Below are positions 1 through 7,044 of a stretch of 14,968 bases of DNA, in pieces; the first letter of the stretch is position 1, and each line of letters starts with the position of its first letter. Source of the DNA: an uncultured bacterium (GTDB lineage Bacteria; Bacillota; Clostridia; Oscillospirales; Ruminococcaceae); contig CAJMQZ010000047.1 of NCBI GenBank assembly GCA_905215595.1, forward strand, positions 1 through 14,968. The letters run 5' to 3'. The notes under the pieces are model-generated. The model had not been told where the DNA came from. It saw only the letters and a list, made by a program, of their open reading frames with translations, and searched no databases. A program made the position numbers and the translations under genes.

Positions 1-120
1 GGAGTCGGAACACCCCTCCCTGCCTCTGGCCCAGCGGAGCGTCCCTGCACGCTTGAGCAAGCAGAAAGTTTCTCTGGCAGCAAAGCTGCAACTGCCGTTT
101 GCCGTCACGAGCCCTCCCGT
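1..120. other. unassigned left edge
   Basis: I could not assign this stretch. Plus-strand frame 1 is open from the window edge to a TAA at 169-171, and frame 2 stays open far into the antisense of the next gene. Both readings look like low-information sequence, and both run through a strong terminator hairpin, so neither is a convincing gene end. No minus-strand start with a good ribosome site is seen. It may be the tail of a gene or RNA lying to the left, or plain spacer. Confidence 0.3.
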
Positions 121-126
121 GAAAAT

Positions 127-180
127 GCAATGCCGGAGCGTCCGCAGACGCTCCGGCATTGCTCTATTTAAAATAATTTT
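127..180. terminator. bidirectional intrinsic terminator
   Basis: The arms 127-142 and 147-162 form a perfect 16-bp stem around a 4-base loop (CGCA). On the plus strand it is followed by an AT-rich tail ending in a run of T at 176-181. On the minus strand it is followed by ATTTT. It would stop minus-strand transcription leaving the penicillin-binding protein gene and plus-strand transcription entering from the left edge. The plus-strand tail is the better of the two. Confidence 0.75.
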
Positions 181-216
181 TCCGCTGACTATGGCCAGAG
201 CGCAAGCGGAGGCCAT
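181..216. repeat. two overlapping inverted repeats after the PBP gene
   Basis: ATGGCC (191-196) pairs with GGCCAT (211-216). TCCGCT (181-186) pairs with AGCGGA (205-210). The two pairings interlock, so an RNA from either strand could form one or the other, or a knotted fold. The stretch lies between the stop of the minus-strand PBP gene and the long terminator hairpin. Function unknown; it may help terminate the PBP transcript. Confidence 0.4.
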
Positions 217-225
217 TCAAAATCG

Positions 226-2109
226 TCACGCCCCGTCAAAGCTGTCCCCATCGGCGGGCAGGGCAGCGGCTTGCGCGTCAGCGCTGCCGGTGTCTGCTGC
301 CCGGGGGACGCCCTTGTACACCAACGTCTGCTCCAGCACCTCGGCACAGACCGGTGCCGAAAGACTGCCGCCGGCGGTGGTCCAGCTGTGGGACTCATCC
401 AGACAGACCAGACACAAAAACTGCGGGTCATCGATGGGTGCCACCGCCACAAAGCTGGCGATGCGGGCCTTCTCGTCGGCGCTGTCCAGCTTCTGGCTGG
501 TGCCGCTTTTGCCGCCCACCCGGTAGCCCGCAATCTGCGCGTTGCGCCCGCCGCCGTACAGTACTACCGCCTCCATCATCTCCCGCATGGTGGCAGAGGT
601 GGCGGGCTGGATGACCTGCCGCTTGCAGACCGGGGCGTTGTGCTGCAAAATGCTGCCGTCCGGCGCAAGAATGTCCGAGACCAGATACGGCTGCATCAGC
701 TTGCCGCCGTTCACCACCGCACAGACGGCGGAGGCCATTTCCAGATACGAGATCTTGCTGCTCTGCCCAAAGGCGCAGGAAGCCAGTTCTACCGGCCCCA
801 TGCGGTCGGCGGTGTAGTACAGGCTCTTTTTCGGCTCGGCGGGCAGGTCGATGCCGGTGGGCTCCCGCAGACCGAAGGCGGCAAAATAATCGCAGAAAGC
901 CTGTTTGCCCAGTCGCGCCCCGATCTGGATAAAGCTCTGGTTGCAGGAGTTTTCCAGCGCTTGGGTCACGGTCTGGCTACCGTGACGCTTGTGGTTGGCG
1001 CAGTGGAACCGCGTGCCCGCCACCGAGATAGAGTCTCCGCAGTAAAAGGTAGAGTGCCGGGTAATGGCTCCAGCATCCAGCGCCGCCGCGCAGGTGATGA
1101 GCTTAAACACGCTGCCCGGCTCGTATAAGTCGCTCACCGCCTTGTTGCGCCACTGGGTCTGCTGTGCCAGCTGTAAGGCGGCGGCGCGCTCTTTGCCGGA
1201 AAGGGCGTCCACGGCAGCGCGTGCGGCCTTATCGGCGATGACCCGGGGCTGGTTGGGGTCGTAGGCCGGGGTGGTGGCCATGGCCAGAACTGCCCCGGTG
1301 TTCACCTCCAGCACGATGCCCACGCTGCGGGCGGCTACATGGTGCTCCTGCACCGCATAATTCAACGCATTTTCAAGATAATGTTGAATATTTGCATCGA
1401 TGGTCAGCCGCAGCCCGCAGCCCTCCACGGGGGCAAGCTCGGTCTCGTAGCTTTGCGCCAGCGTGTAGCCCCAAGCATTCACGGCGGTCAGCACCACTCC
1501 GTTCTGCCCGGTAAGGGTGTCGTTGTATTCAAGTTCCAGCCCGCTGACCCCGGCATTGTCCACGTTGGTGAACCCCAGCACCGAGGCCAAAAACTCCCCC
1601 TGTGGGTACCAGCGCTTGGAGTCCTGATTGATGCGCACGCCGGTAATGCCGTTCGCTGCGCAGAAATCCCGCACGGCATCGGCAGTTTCCCGCTCCACCC
1701 GGTAACGCAAAAGGCAGTCGTTGGAGCGCCGGTCGCTGAACTTTTCCAGCAGCTTTGCCTCGTCCAGTTCCAGAATCTCCGCAAGCCCCTTGGCGGCAAG
1801 GGCAAGCTTATCCTCCGGCATCTCCCGGGGGCTGGCGCGCAGGGTCCAGCAGCTGCTGTTGGCGGCCAGCAGTGCGCCATCGGCGCTGTATATCTTGCCC
1901 CGGTCGGCGGGCACGACGGTGTCCCGCAGCTGCTGCCCCAGCGCCCGCTGGGTGTACCAGCCGCCGGTGCATAATTGTAGCCAGAACAGCCGCCCGATGA
2001 GCCCTGCAAAGCAGACGGCGCACAGTCCCACCGCAATAAGCCGTGCTCGCAGACGGAACTCCCGCTCCGGCAAAGTGCGCAGGGCGTCCGTGGGTTTTGA
2101 GCCGCGCAT
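226..2109 (-). CDS. ftsI: class B penicillin-binding protein (FtsI/SpoVD family transpeptidase)
   Basis: A 627-aa peptidoglycan D,D-transpeptidase that cross-links new wall, anchored by one membrane helix (about residues 23-46) with the catalytic domain outside. A dimerisation-type region begins with the DRGKIYSADG segment (69-78). The catalytic triad of motifs is complete: SVFK (S333, K336), SCN (388-390) and KSGT (534-537). No PASTA domain follows; the C-terminus is a short Ala/Asp-rich tail, which argues against a full-length SpoVD. ATG at 2109 is supported by an AAGGGGGTG ribosome site about 7 bases upstream. It is divergent from ftsW, its expected SEDS partner, with about 100 bp between the two starts. 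The family and motifs are certain. The exact role (septal FtsI versus another class B PBP) is inferred from the neighbour. Confidence 0.9.
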   Translation of the reverse strand: MRGSKPTDALRTLPEREFRLRARLIAVGLCAVCFAGLIGRLFWLQLCTGGWYTQRALGQQLRDTVVPADRGKIYSADGALLAANSSCWTLRASPREMPEDKLALAAKGLAEILELDEAKLLEKFSDRRSNDCLLRYRVERETADAVRDFCAANGITGVRINQDSKRWYPQGEFLASVLGFTNVDNAGVSGLELEYNDTLTGQNGVVLTAVNAWGYTLAQSYETELAPVEGCGLRLTIDANIQHYLENALNYAVQEHHVAARSVGIVLEVNTGAVLAMATTPAYDPNQPRVIADKAARAAVDALSGKERAAALQLAQQTQWRNKAVSDLYEPGSVFKLITCAAALDAGAITRHSTFYCGDSISVAGTRFHCANHKRHGSQTVTQALENSCNQSFIQIGARLGKQAFCDYFAAFGLREPTGIDLPAEPKKSLYYTADRMGPVELASCAFGQSSKISYLEMASAVCAVVNGGKLMQPYLVSDILAPDGSILQHNAPVCKRQVIQPATSATMREMMEAVVLYGGGRNAQIAGYRVGGKSGTSQKLDSADEKARIASFVAVAPIDDPQFLCLVCLDESHSWTTAGGSLSAPVCAEVLEQTLVYKGVPRAADTGSADAQAAALPADGDSFDGA

Positions 2110-2181
2110 GGCAGCACCCCCTTTGCGGGCAGTGTATGCGCCCGGCAGCAGCTCGTATGACTAACCGCCCCCGCATCCGCG

Positions 2182-2204
2182 TACAATAACAGAAACGGAG
2201 GTGA
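2182..2204 (+). promoter_or_regulatory. probable -10 box and ribosome site for ftsW
   Basis: TACAAT (2182-2187) resembles a sigma-A -10 box, but no good -35 hexamer is seen 16-18 bp upstream (best is TGACTA at 2158-2163). GGAGGTGA (2197-2204) lies 6 bases before a TTG start at 2211. The -10 is so close to the ribosome site that a transcript from it would have almost no leader, so the true promoter may lie elsewhere in this 100-bp divergent region. No clear minus-strand promoter for the PBP gene was found. Confidence 0.35.
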
Positions 2205-2210
2205 CCGGGA

Positions 2211-3341
2211 TTGCACAGAACTGCTGCCCGCAAAGGACTGCTGCGGCCGCTGCCGCCCATGGACCTGCCCTTTCTGGTGCTGGTGCTCACACTGGTAGCC
2301 TTTGGGCTGGTGATGCTGTGCAGCGCCAGCAGTGCGGTGGCGCTGTACCGGCGGCAGGACGCCTTTGCCTATGTGCGGCCGCAGCTGCTGTACGCCGCCA
2401 TGGGGCTGGTAGCCATGTGGATGGCCAGCCGGGTGGACTACCACATCTATCACAAGCTGGCGTGGCCGCTGCTGGCACTCTCGCTGGTGCTGCTGACGGC
2501 GGTGCTGTTCATGCCGGAATATAACGGCTGCAAGCGCTGGCTGGTGCTGCCGGGGCTGGGCACATTACAGCCCAGCGAGATCGCCAAATTTGCGGTGGTA
2601 CTGGTATTTGCTCACATCATCGCTTTGAACCACGACCGCATGGACAGCTTTGCAGTAGGGGTGGTGCCTTTTGCGCTGGTGCTGGGGGTGGTGGCGGTAC
2701 TCATGCTGCTGGAGCCCCACCTTTCCGGTACGGTGCTGATTTTAAGCATCGGCGCGGTGCTCATGTTCGTGGGCGGCACCGGGCTGCGGTGGTTCATGCT
2801 GGCAGGAGCAGGCGGCGCTGCCGCCATCGGCACGGCCATCGTGCTGATGCCGGAGCTGGTGCCCTACGCCGCCGACCGTCTCAACTCGTGGCTGGACCCC
2901 TTTGCCGACCCGCTGGGCGACGGCCACCAGACCATCCAGAGCCTGTACGCCATCGGCTCCGGCGGGGCGGCGGGGCTGGGGCTGGGCAACAGCCGCCAGA
3001 AGCATCTGTTCGTGCCTGAGCCGCAGAACGACTTCATCTTTTCCATCCTCTGCGAGGAACTGGGCTTTCTGGGCGCGTGTGCGGTCATTCTGCTGTTCAG
3101 CGCGCTGCTGTGGCGGGGTATCACGCTGGCGGCGCACGCGCCGGACCGCTTTGGCGCACTGCTGGTGGTGGGCTTTGTGGTGCAGGTGGCATTGCAGGCA
3201 GTGTTGAACATCGCGGTGGTCACCAACACCATCCCCAACACCGGCATCAGTCTGCCCTTTTTCTCCTCCGGCGGCACCAGCCTGATGATGCTTCTGGGCG
3301 AGATGGGCATCGTGCTTTCGGTGTCCCGGGGCGAAAGCTGA
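2211..3341 (+). CDS. ftsW: SEDS-family peptidoglycan glycosyltransferase FtsW
   Basis: A 376-aa polytopic membrane protein that polymerises lipid II into glycan at the septum together with a class B PBP. Family hallmarks are in order: KRWL (108-111), QPSEIAK (120-126), FADPLGDGHQ (231-240), NDFIFSILCEELGFLG (273-288) and the NTGISLPFFSSGGTS signature (343-357). D233 corresponds to the conserved SEDS catalytic aspartate. About ten hydrophobic segments are visible, with a long extracellular loop holding 219-273. The start is TTG at 2211, chosen because GGAGGTGA lies 6 bases upstream and no ATG precedes the first membrane segment at a better spacing. FtsW rather than RodA is favoured by the neighbours murA and ftsZ and the divergent PBP; sequence motifs alone do not separate them. 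Confidence 0.9.
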   Translation: MHRTAARKGLLRPLPPMDLPFLVLVLTLVAFGLVMLCSASSAVALYRRQDAFAYVRPQLLYAAMGLVAMWMASRVDYHIYHKLAWPLLALSLVLLTAVLFMPEYNGCKRWLVLPGLGTLQPSEIAKFAVVLVFAHIIALNHDRMDSFAVGVVPFALVLGVVAVLMLLEPHLSGTVLILSIGAVLMFVGGTGLRWFMLAGAGGAAAIGTAIVLMPELVPYAADRLNSWLDPFADPLGDGHQTIQSLYAIGSGGAAGLGLGNSRQKHLFVPEPQNDFIFSILCEELGFLGACAVILLFSALLWRGITLAAHAPDRFGALLVVGFVVQVALQAVLNIAVVTNTIPNTGISLPFFSSGGTSLMMLLGEMGIVLSVSRGES

Positions 3342-3521
3342 TAAAAGGCGGTATTTCCTGCCGCAGTGGGGCAAAACCGGCGCGAAAATACCGGAAAAAA
3401 GCGGACAAATGACCGGACAAATCCCGCAGACGGCGGGAAAGCCGTTTCCGGCGCATTTCTTTGACCAAAGACCCTCGTTTTGCATACCATGGGGTATCTT
3501 TTGCAGAACGGGGGTCTTGGC
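3342..3521 (+). promoter_or_regulatory. intergenic region with probable murA promoter
   Basis: TTGACC (3461-3466), 18 bp, then TACCAT (3485-3490) forms a plausible sigma-A promoter. A transcript starting near 3497 would reach an SD-like GGGGGT (3510-3515) and then ATG 3522. Upstream, CGGTATTT (3349-3356) and AAATACCG (3386-3393) could form a long-loop hairpin after the ftsW stop, but there is no T-run behind it, so it is at best a weak terminator. The rest shows nothing recognisable. Confidence 0.5.
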
Positions 3522-4823
3522 ATGGCTGGGGATTGGATCATTACGGGCGGGCGGCCTTTGCAGGGCAGGGTGGAAGTGCCTGCGGCCAAAAACAGTGTGC
3601 TGCCGCTGCTGGCAGCTGCGCTGCTATGCAGCGGGCCGGTGCGGCTGCAAAATGTGCCGCGCCTGACCGATGTGGAGGACTGTCTTGCCCTGCTGCAGGG
3701 CGTGGGCTGCACAGCGGGCTGGCAGGGCACAGAACTGGTGGTGCAGGGACAGCCTATGCGCACCGACCTTGCACCGGAGGCCGCAGGCCGGATGCGGGCG
3801 TCTATCCTGTTCTGTGCGCCGCTGCTGGCGCGGCTGGGGCGGGTGAGCACCGTGCTGCCGGGGGGCTGCCGTATCGGAGCAAGACCCATCGACCTGCATT
3901 TGCAGGGGCTGGCGCAGATGGGGGTGCGGCAGCTGCCCGCTGCGCCCGGACAGCTTACGCTGTACGCCCCGGCGGGGCTGCGGGGCGCAGAAATTTGTCT
4001 CAGCTTCCCCAGCGTGGGCGCTACCGAGACGCTGCTGCTGGCTGCTGCCACAGCGCAGGGGCAGACCGTGCTGCATGGTGTCGCAAAGGAACCGGAGATC
4101 GTGGATCTTGCCGCCTTCCTCAACGCCTGCGGCGGCTGCGTGGAGGGTGCGGGCACCGACACCATCCGGGTGCAGGGAAAGCGCTGCCTTGCGGGCTGCA
4201 CCTTTGCGCCGGTGGCAGACCGCATCATCGCCTCTACGCTGGCCTGTGCGGCGGCGGCAGCCGGAGGGCGGGTGGAGCTGGCGGGCTGTGCGCCCGGGCT
4301 GTATGCCCCGCTGCTGGAAATTTTGGAACAAATGGGCTGCACCGTAGAGCGTGCGCGCGATGCTGCCGCCATTTCACGGTTCGGGGCGCTGCGCGGTGCG
4401 GGAAATGTGCACACCGCACCTTATCCCGGCCTTGCCACGGACGCCGCCCCGCTGCTGGCGGCGGTGATGCTCTGCGCACAGGGCGAAAGCTGCTTGCAGG
4501 ACAGGGTATTTGAGCATCGTTTTGCCTGCGCCGATGGTTTTGCGGCGCTGGGGGCAAACGTCCGGGTGGCAGAGCGCACCCTGTATGTGCAGCCCGCCGG
4601 GGCGCTGCGCGGGGCAAAGCTGACTGCACCGGACCTGCGGGGCGGGGCGGCGCTGGTGCTTGCGGCGCTGGCTGCCCGGGGCAGCAGCCGCCTTGGCGGG
4701 GTGGAGTTTGTCCGGCGCGGGTATGCAGATCTTGACCGGCTTTTGGCGGGGCTGGGCGCACAGATTTGGCAGGAAATACCCGCCCGGAGTGGGGTTATGA
4801 AAAAAACACCCACGAAAAAGTAA
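3522..4823 (+). CDS. murA: UDP-N-acetylglucosamine 1-carboxyvinyltransferase MurA
   Basis: A 433-aa cytoplasmic enolpyruvyl transferase catalysing the first committed step of peptidoglycan precursor synthesis (PEP plus UDP-GlcNAc). Active-site residues by family alignment: K23-N24 (E. coli K22-N23), the fosfomycin-target cysteine C116 in GGCRIGARPIDLH (114-126), R120/R121, D307 in PGLATDA, R373 in DLRGGAALVLA, and R399 in the RRGY segment. ATG 3522 gives the usual N-terminus just before the first strand and places K23 where expected; in-frame TTG 3480 and ATG 3489 lie upstream or inside the putative promoter. The short C-terminal tail is Lys/Thr-rich and ends beside the ftsZ promoter. The sequence departs from consensus in several places (for example AAKNSVLP for GAKNAALP) but no catalytic residue is missing. 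Confidence 0.92.
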   Translation: MAGDWIITGGRPLQGRVEVPAAKNSVLPLLAAALLCSGPVRLQNVPRLTDVEDCLALLQGVGCTAGWQGTELVVQGQPMRTDLAPEAAGRMRASILFCAPLLARLGRVSTVLPGGCRIGARPIDLHLQGLAQMGVRQLPAAPGQLTLYAPAGLRGAEICLSFPSVGATETLLLAAATAQGQTVLHGVAKEPEIVDLAAFLNACGGCVEGAGTDTIRVQGKRCLAGCTFAPVADRIIASTLACAAAAAGGRVELAGCAPGLYAPLLEILEQMGCTVERARDAAAISRFGALRGAGNVHTAPYPGLATDAAPLLAAVMLCAQGESCLQDRVFEHRFACADGFAALGANVRVAERTLYVQPAGALRGAKLTAPDLRGGAALVLAALAARGSSRLGGVEFVRRGYADLDRLLAGLGAQIWQEIPARSGVMKKTPTKK

Positions 4824-4830
4824 TTTTGTC

Positions 4831-4880
4831 TTGCAATCGGAACGAAAAAATGATACGATACTGTTATATAAGTATCGTAT
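4831..4880 (+). promoter_or_regulatory. ftsZ promoter with overlapping palindrome
   Basis: TTGCAA (4831-4836), 17 bp, and TACGAT (4854-4859) preceded by TGA form a -35/extended -10 promoter. A perfect inverted repeat, ATACGATAC (4853-4861) and GTATCGTAT (4872-4880) around a 10-base AT-rich centre, covers the -10 and the likely start of transcription. The position suggests an operator. The palindrome has no following T-run, so it is not a normal terminator for murA. The promoter reading is fairly good; the operator role is inference. Confidence 0.6.
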
Positions 4881-4926
4881 GATAATATCTGTGCGGCTTT
4901 TGCGCAGTTCCACATAAAAATCCGAT

Positions 4927-4939
4927 GGAGGACAAAGTT
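4927..4939 (+). promoter_or_regulatory. ribosome binding site that sets the ftsZ start
   Basis: GGAGG (4927-4931) overlaps an in-frame ATG at 4925, which therefore cannot be the start. The site lies 8 bases before ATG 4940, which is taken as the true initiation codon. Confidence 0.8.
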
Positions 4940-6115
<1,176 letters not shown>

Positions 6116-6128
6116 TTACAGGCTACAA

Positions 6129-6166
6129 TGGGGCTGGCAGCTGCGCCCATGCGGTCAGCGCAAGCC
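6129..6166 (+). repeat. bulged hairpin in the ftsZ-downstream spacer
   Basis: GGGGCT and TGCGC on the left pair with the contiguous GCGCA and AGCCCC on the right, giving an 11-bp stem with a 6-base bulge on the 5' side. There is no T-run, so it is unlikely to be a full terminator. It could trim or protect the ftsZ message end, or lower expression of the next gene. Role unproven. Confidence 0.35.
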
Positions 6167-6194
6167 CCGTGCAAGGTGTGCATGGGAGGGCATC

Positions 6195-6752
6195 ATGGTG
6201 CAGACAGAGCGGGAGACCGGTGTCCTGCGCGGACAATTTGCCCGGCAGGCCGCTGTACAGGCATCTGCCGCAGCACAGGCGGAAAGCGCCCGGGCGCAGG
6301 CAGAGCAGCTGAGCCGTAAGCTGGCTGCGGCACGCGCCGAGGTGCGCCGGTACCAGACCCGGATGTTCGCCTTTGAGCGCACCCTGCTTGCCCTCAAGCA
6401 CGATAATGCAGAGCTGGAAGCCACCTGTGAGCAGGCGTTGGAACAGCTGGAGCTGGCCAACGCCCGGGCAGAAAAGGCCGAAGCCGCCTGCCGCAGAGCC
6501 GAAGCTGCCCTTGCCGCCATGCAGCAGACCGCCCCGGAAACACCTGCGCAGCCGGACACCGCCCCCGAGGCTGTGCCGCAGTGCGAGGCTGCCCCGGAAC
6601 AGCCTGCACCGGAAACGGAAGAACTGCTCTGCGCTCCGGAACAGGCATTGCCCCCGGAGTCTGCACAGCCTGCGTGGAAGCCGGAGACCCGGCTGGAACA
6701 GATGGCTGTGGAGCTGATGGGCTGGTTCGATGCCATGATGCCCCAAGAATGA
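6195..6752 (+). CDS. coiled-coil protein of unknown function, co-transcribed with ftsZ
   Basis: I do not recognise this 185-aa protein. Residues about 5-111 are Ala/Glu/Arg/Gln-rich and predicted by eye to be a continuous coiled coil. Residues 112-163 are a Pro/Glu/Ala-rich, acidic, probably disordered linker. Residues 164-185 (RLEQMAVELMGWFDAMM core) look like a short amphipathic helix. There is no signal peptide or membrane segment. GGGAGGG (6184-6190) lies 4 bases before ATG 6195; GTG 6198 is an alternative start with better spacing. It lies 79 bases after ftsZ, on the same strand, with no terminator between, and an intrinsic terminator follows it. The architecture (coiled coil, acidic linker, terminal helix) resembles that of division or scaffold proteins such as DivIVA- or ZapB-like factors, but no homology is claimed. 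Confidence 0.75.
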   Translation: MVQTERETGVLRGQFARQAAVQASAAAQAESARAQAEQLSRKLAAARAEVRRYQTRMFAFERTLLALKHDNAELEATCEQALEQLELANARAEKAEAACRRAEAALAAMQQTAPETPAQPDTAPEAVPQCEAAPEQPAPETEELLCAPEQALPPESAQPAWKPETRLEQMAVELMGWFDAMMPQE

Positions 6753-6757
6753 ACTTG

Positions 6758-6799
6758 AAAAGGACTGCTGCGTGTTATGTGCAGCAGTCCTTTTTCTTT
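6758..6799 (+). terminator. intrinsic terminator of the ftsZ unit
   Basis: AAAAGGACTGCTGC (6758-6771) and its exact complement (6781-6794) form a 14-bp stem with a 9-base loop, running into TTTTTCTTTC. It starts 5 bases after the stop of the coiled-coil gene. Confidence 0.92.
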
Positions 6800-6932
6800 C
6801 GGAGCGGGACGAGCGGATTTATATTCTGCGATTGCATTTATACGGTCTGGAATGAAAATGGCTGCGAAAACTCCCGGAAAATGGCAGAAATGCAGTGCAC
6901 GGTCTTGCATTTTGCTGTAAAATCCATTAAAG
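6800..6932 (+). other. spacer with inverted repeat upstream of the c-di-GMP gene
   Basis: No gene is seen. A perfect 7-bp inverted repeat, AAATGCA (6888-6894) and TGCATTT (6906-6912) around 11 bases, lies immediately upstream of, and overlapping, the -35 region of the promoter for the next gene. It could be a regulator site, or a weak hairpin followed by TTTT. The rest is unremarkable. Confidence 0.4.
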
Positions 6933-6938
6933 TATAAT
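6911..6938 (+). promoter_or_regulatory. promoter of the REC-HD-GYP-GGDEF gene
   Basis: A consensus TATAAT stands at 6933-6938. The -35 is weak: TTTGCT at 6911-6916 with 16-bp spacing is the best fit. Transcription would begin near 6945, immediately before a strong hairpin. A poor -35 with a perfect -10 suggests dependence on an activator, possibly acting at the inverted repeat just upstream. Confidence 0.6.
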
Positions 6939-6948
6939 TGAATGTAAA

Positions 6949-7030
6949 ACCGGATGCCGGGTGGAAGCCCGCAGCATCCGGTCAGTGCGGACGGTGTATC
7001 CGGCGCGGAGCCGGGACAGAAGGATGCGCC
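6949..7030 (+). promoter_or_regulatory. structured 5' leader of the c-di-GMP gene
   Basis: A 9-bp stem (6949-6957 with 6974-6982) continues into a 4-bp stem (6958-6961 with 6968-6971) with a TGGAAG loop and a 2-base bulge. It begins within a few bases of the predicted transcription start. Downstream, 7001-7030 is GC-rich with a second possible stem (GGCGC near 7002 with GCGCC at 7026-7030, or CCGGC/GCCGG) ending just before the ribosome site. I could not match it to the c-di-GMP-I, c-di-GMP-II or cobalamin riboswitch consensus. The folds are read by eye; a regulatory role is inference. Confidence 0.45.
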
Positions 7031-7044
7031 GCAAAAGGAGAAAC

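Noticed and set aside
53..526. Plus-strand frame at the left edge running into the PBP gene.
   Set aside because: It crosses a perfect terminator hairpin and continues antisense to a certain gene.
3480..3521. Upstream TTG/ATG starts extending murA by 11-14 residues.
   Set aside because: They overlap the likely -10 region, lack a ribosome site, and would add residues before the family's normal N-terminus.
2864..4414. Long minus-strand open frame opposite ftsW and murA (similar ones lie opposite ftsZ, pyrC, pyrF and pyrD).
   Set aside because: Antisense frames stay open by GC-rich codon bias. They cross gene boundaries, have Ser/Pro/Arg- or His/Gly-rich composition and show no family motifs.
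6949..7040. Known c-di-GMP or cobalamin riboswitch before the HD-GYP/GGDEF gene.
   Set aside because: Local resemblances (GGTGGAAG, GCCGCAAAAGG) do not occur in the required order or context; kept only as an unclassified fold.
6961..7044. GTG start adding an Arg-rich 28-residue extension to the REC-HD-GYP-GGDEF protein.
   Set aside because: It lies inside the leader hairpin with no ribosome site; AAGGAG directly precedes ATG 7045.
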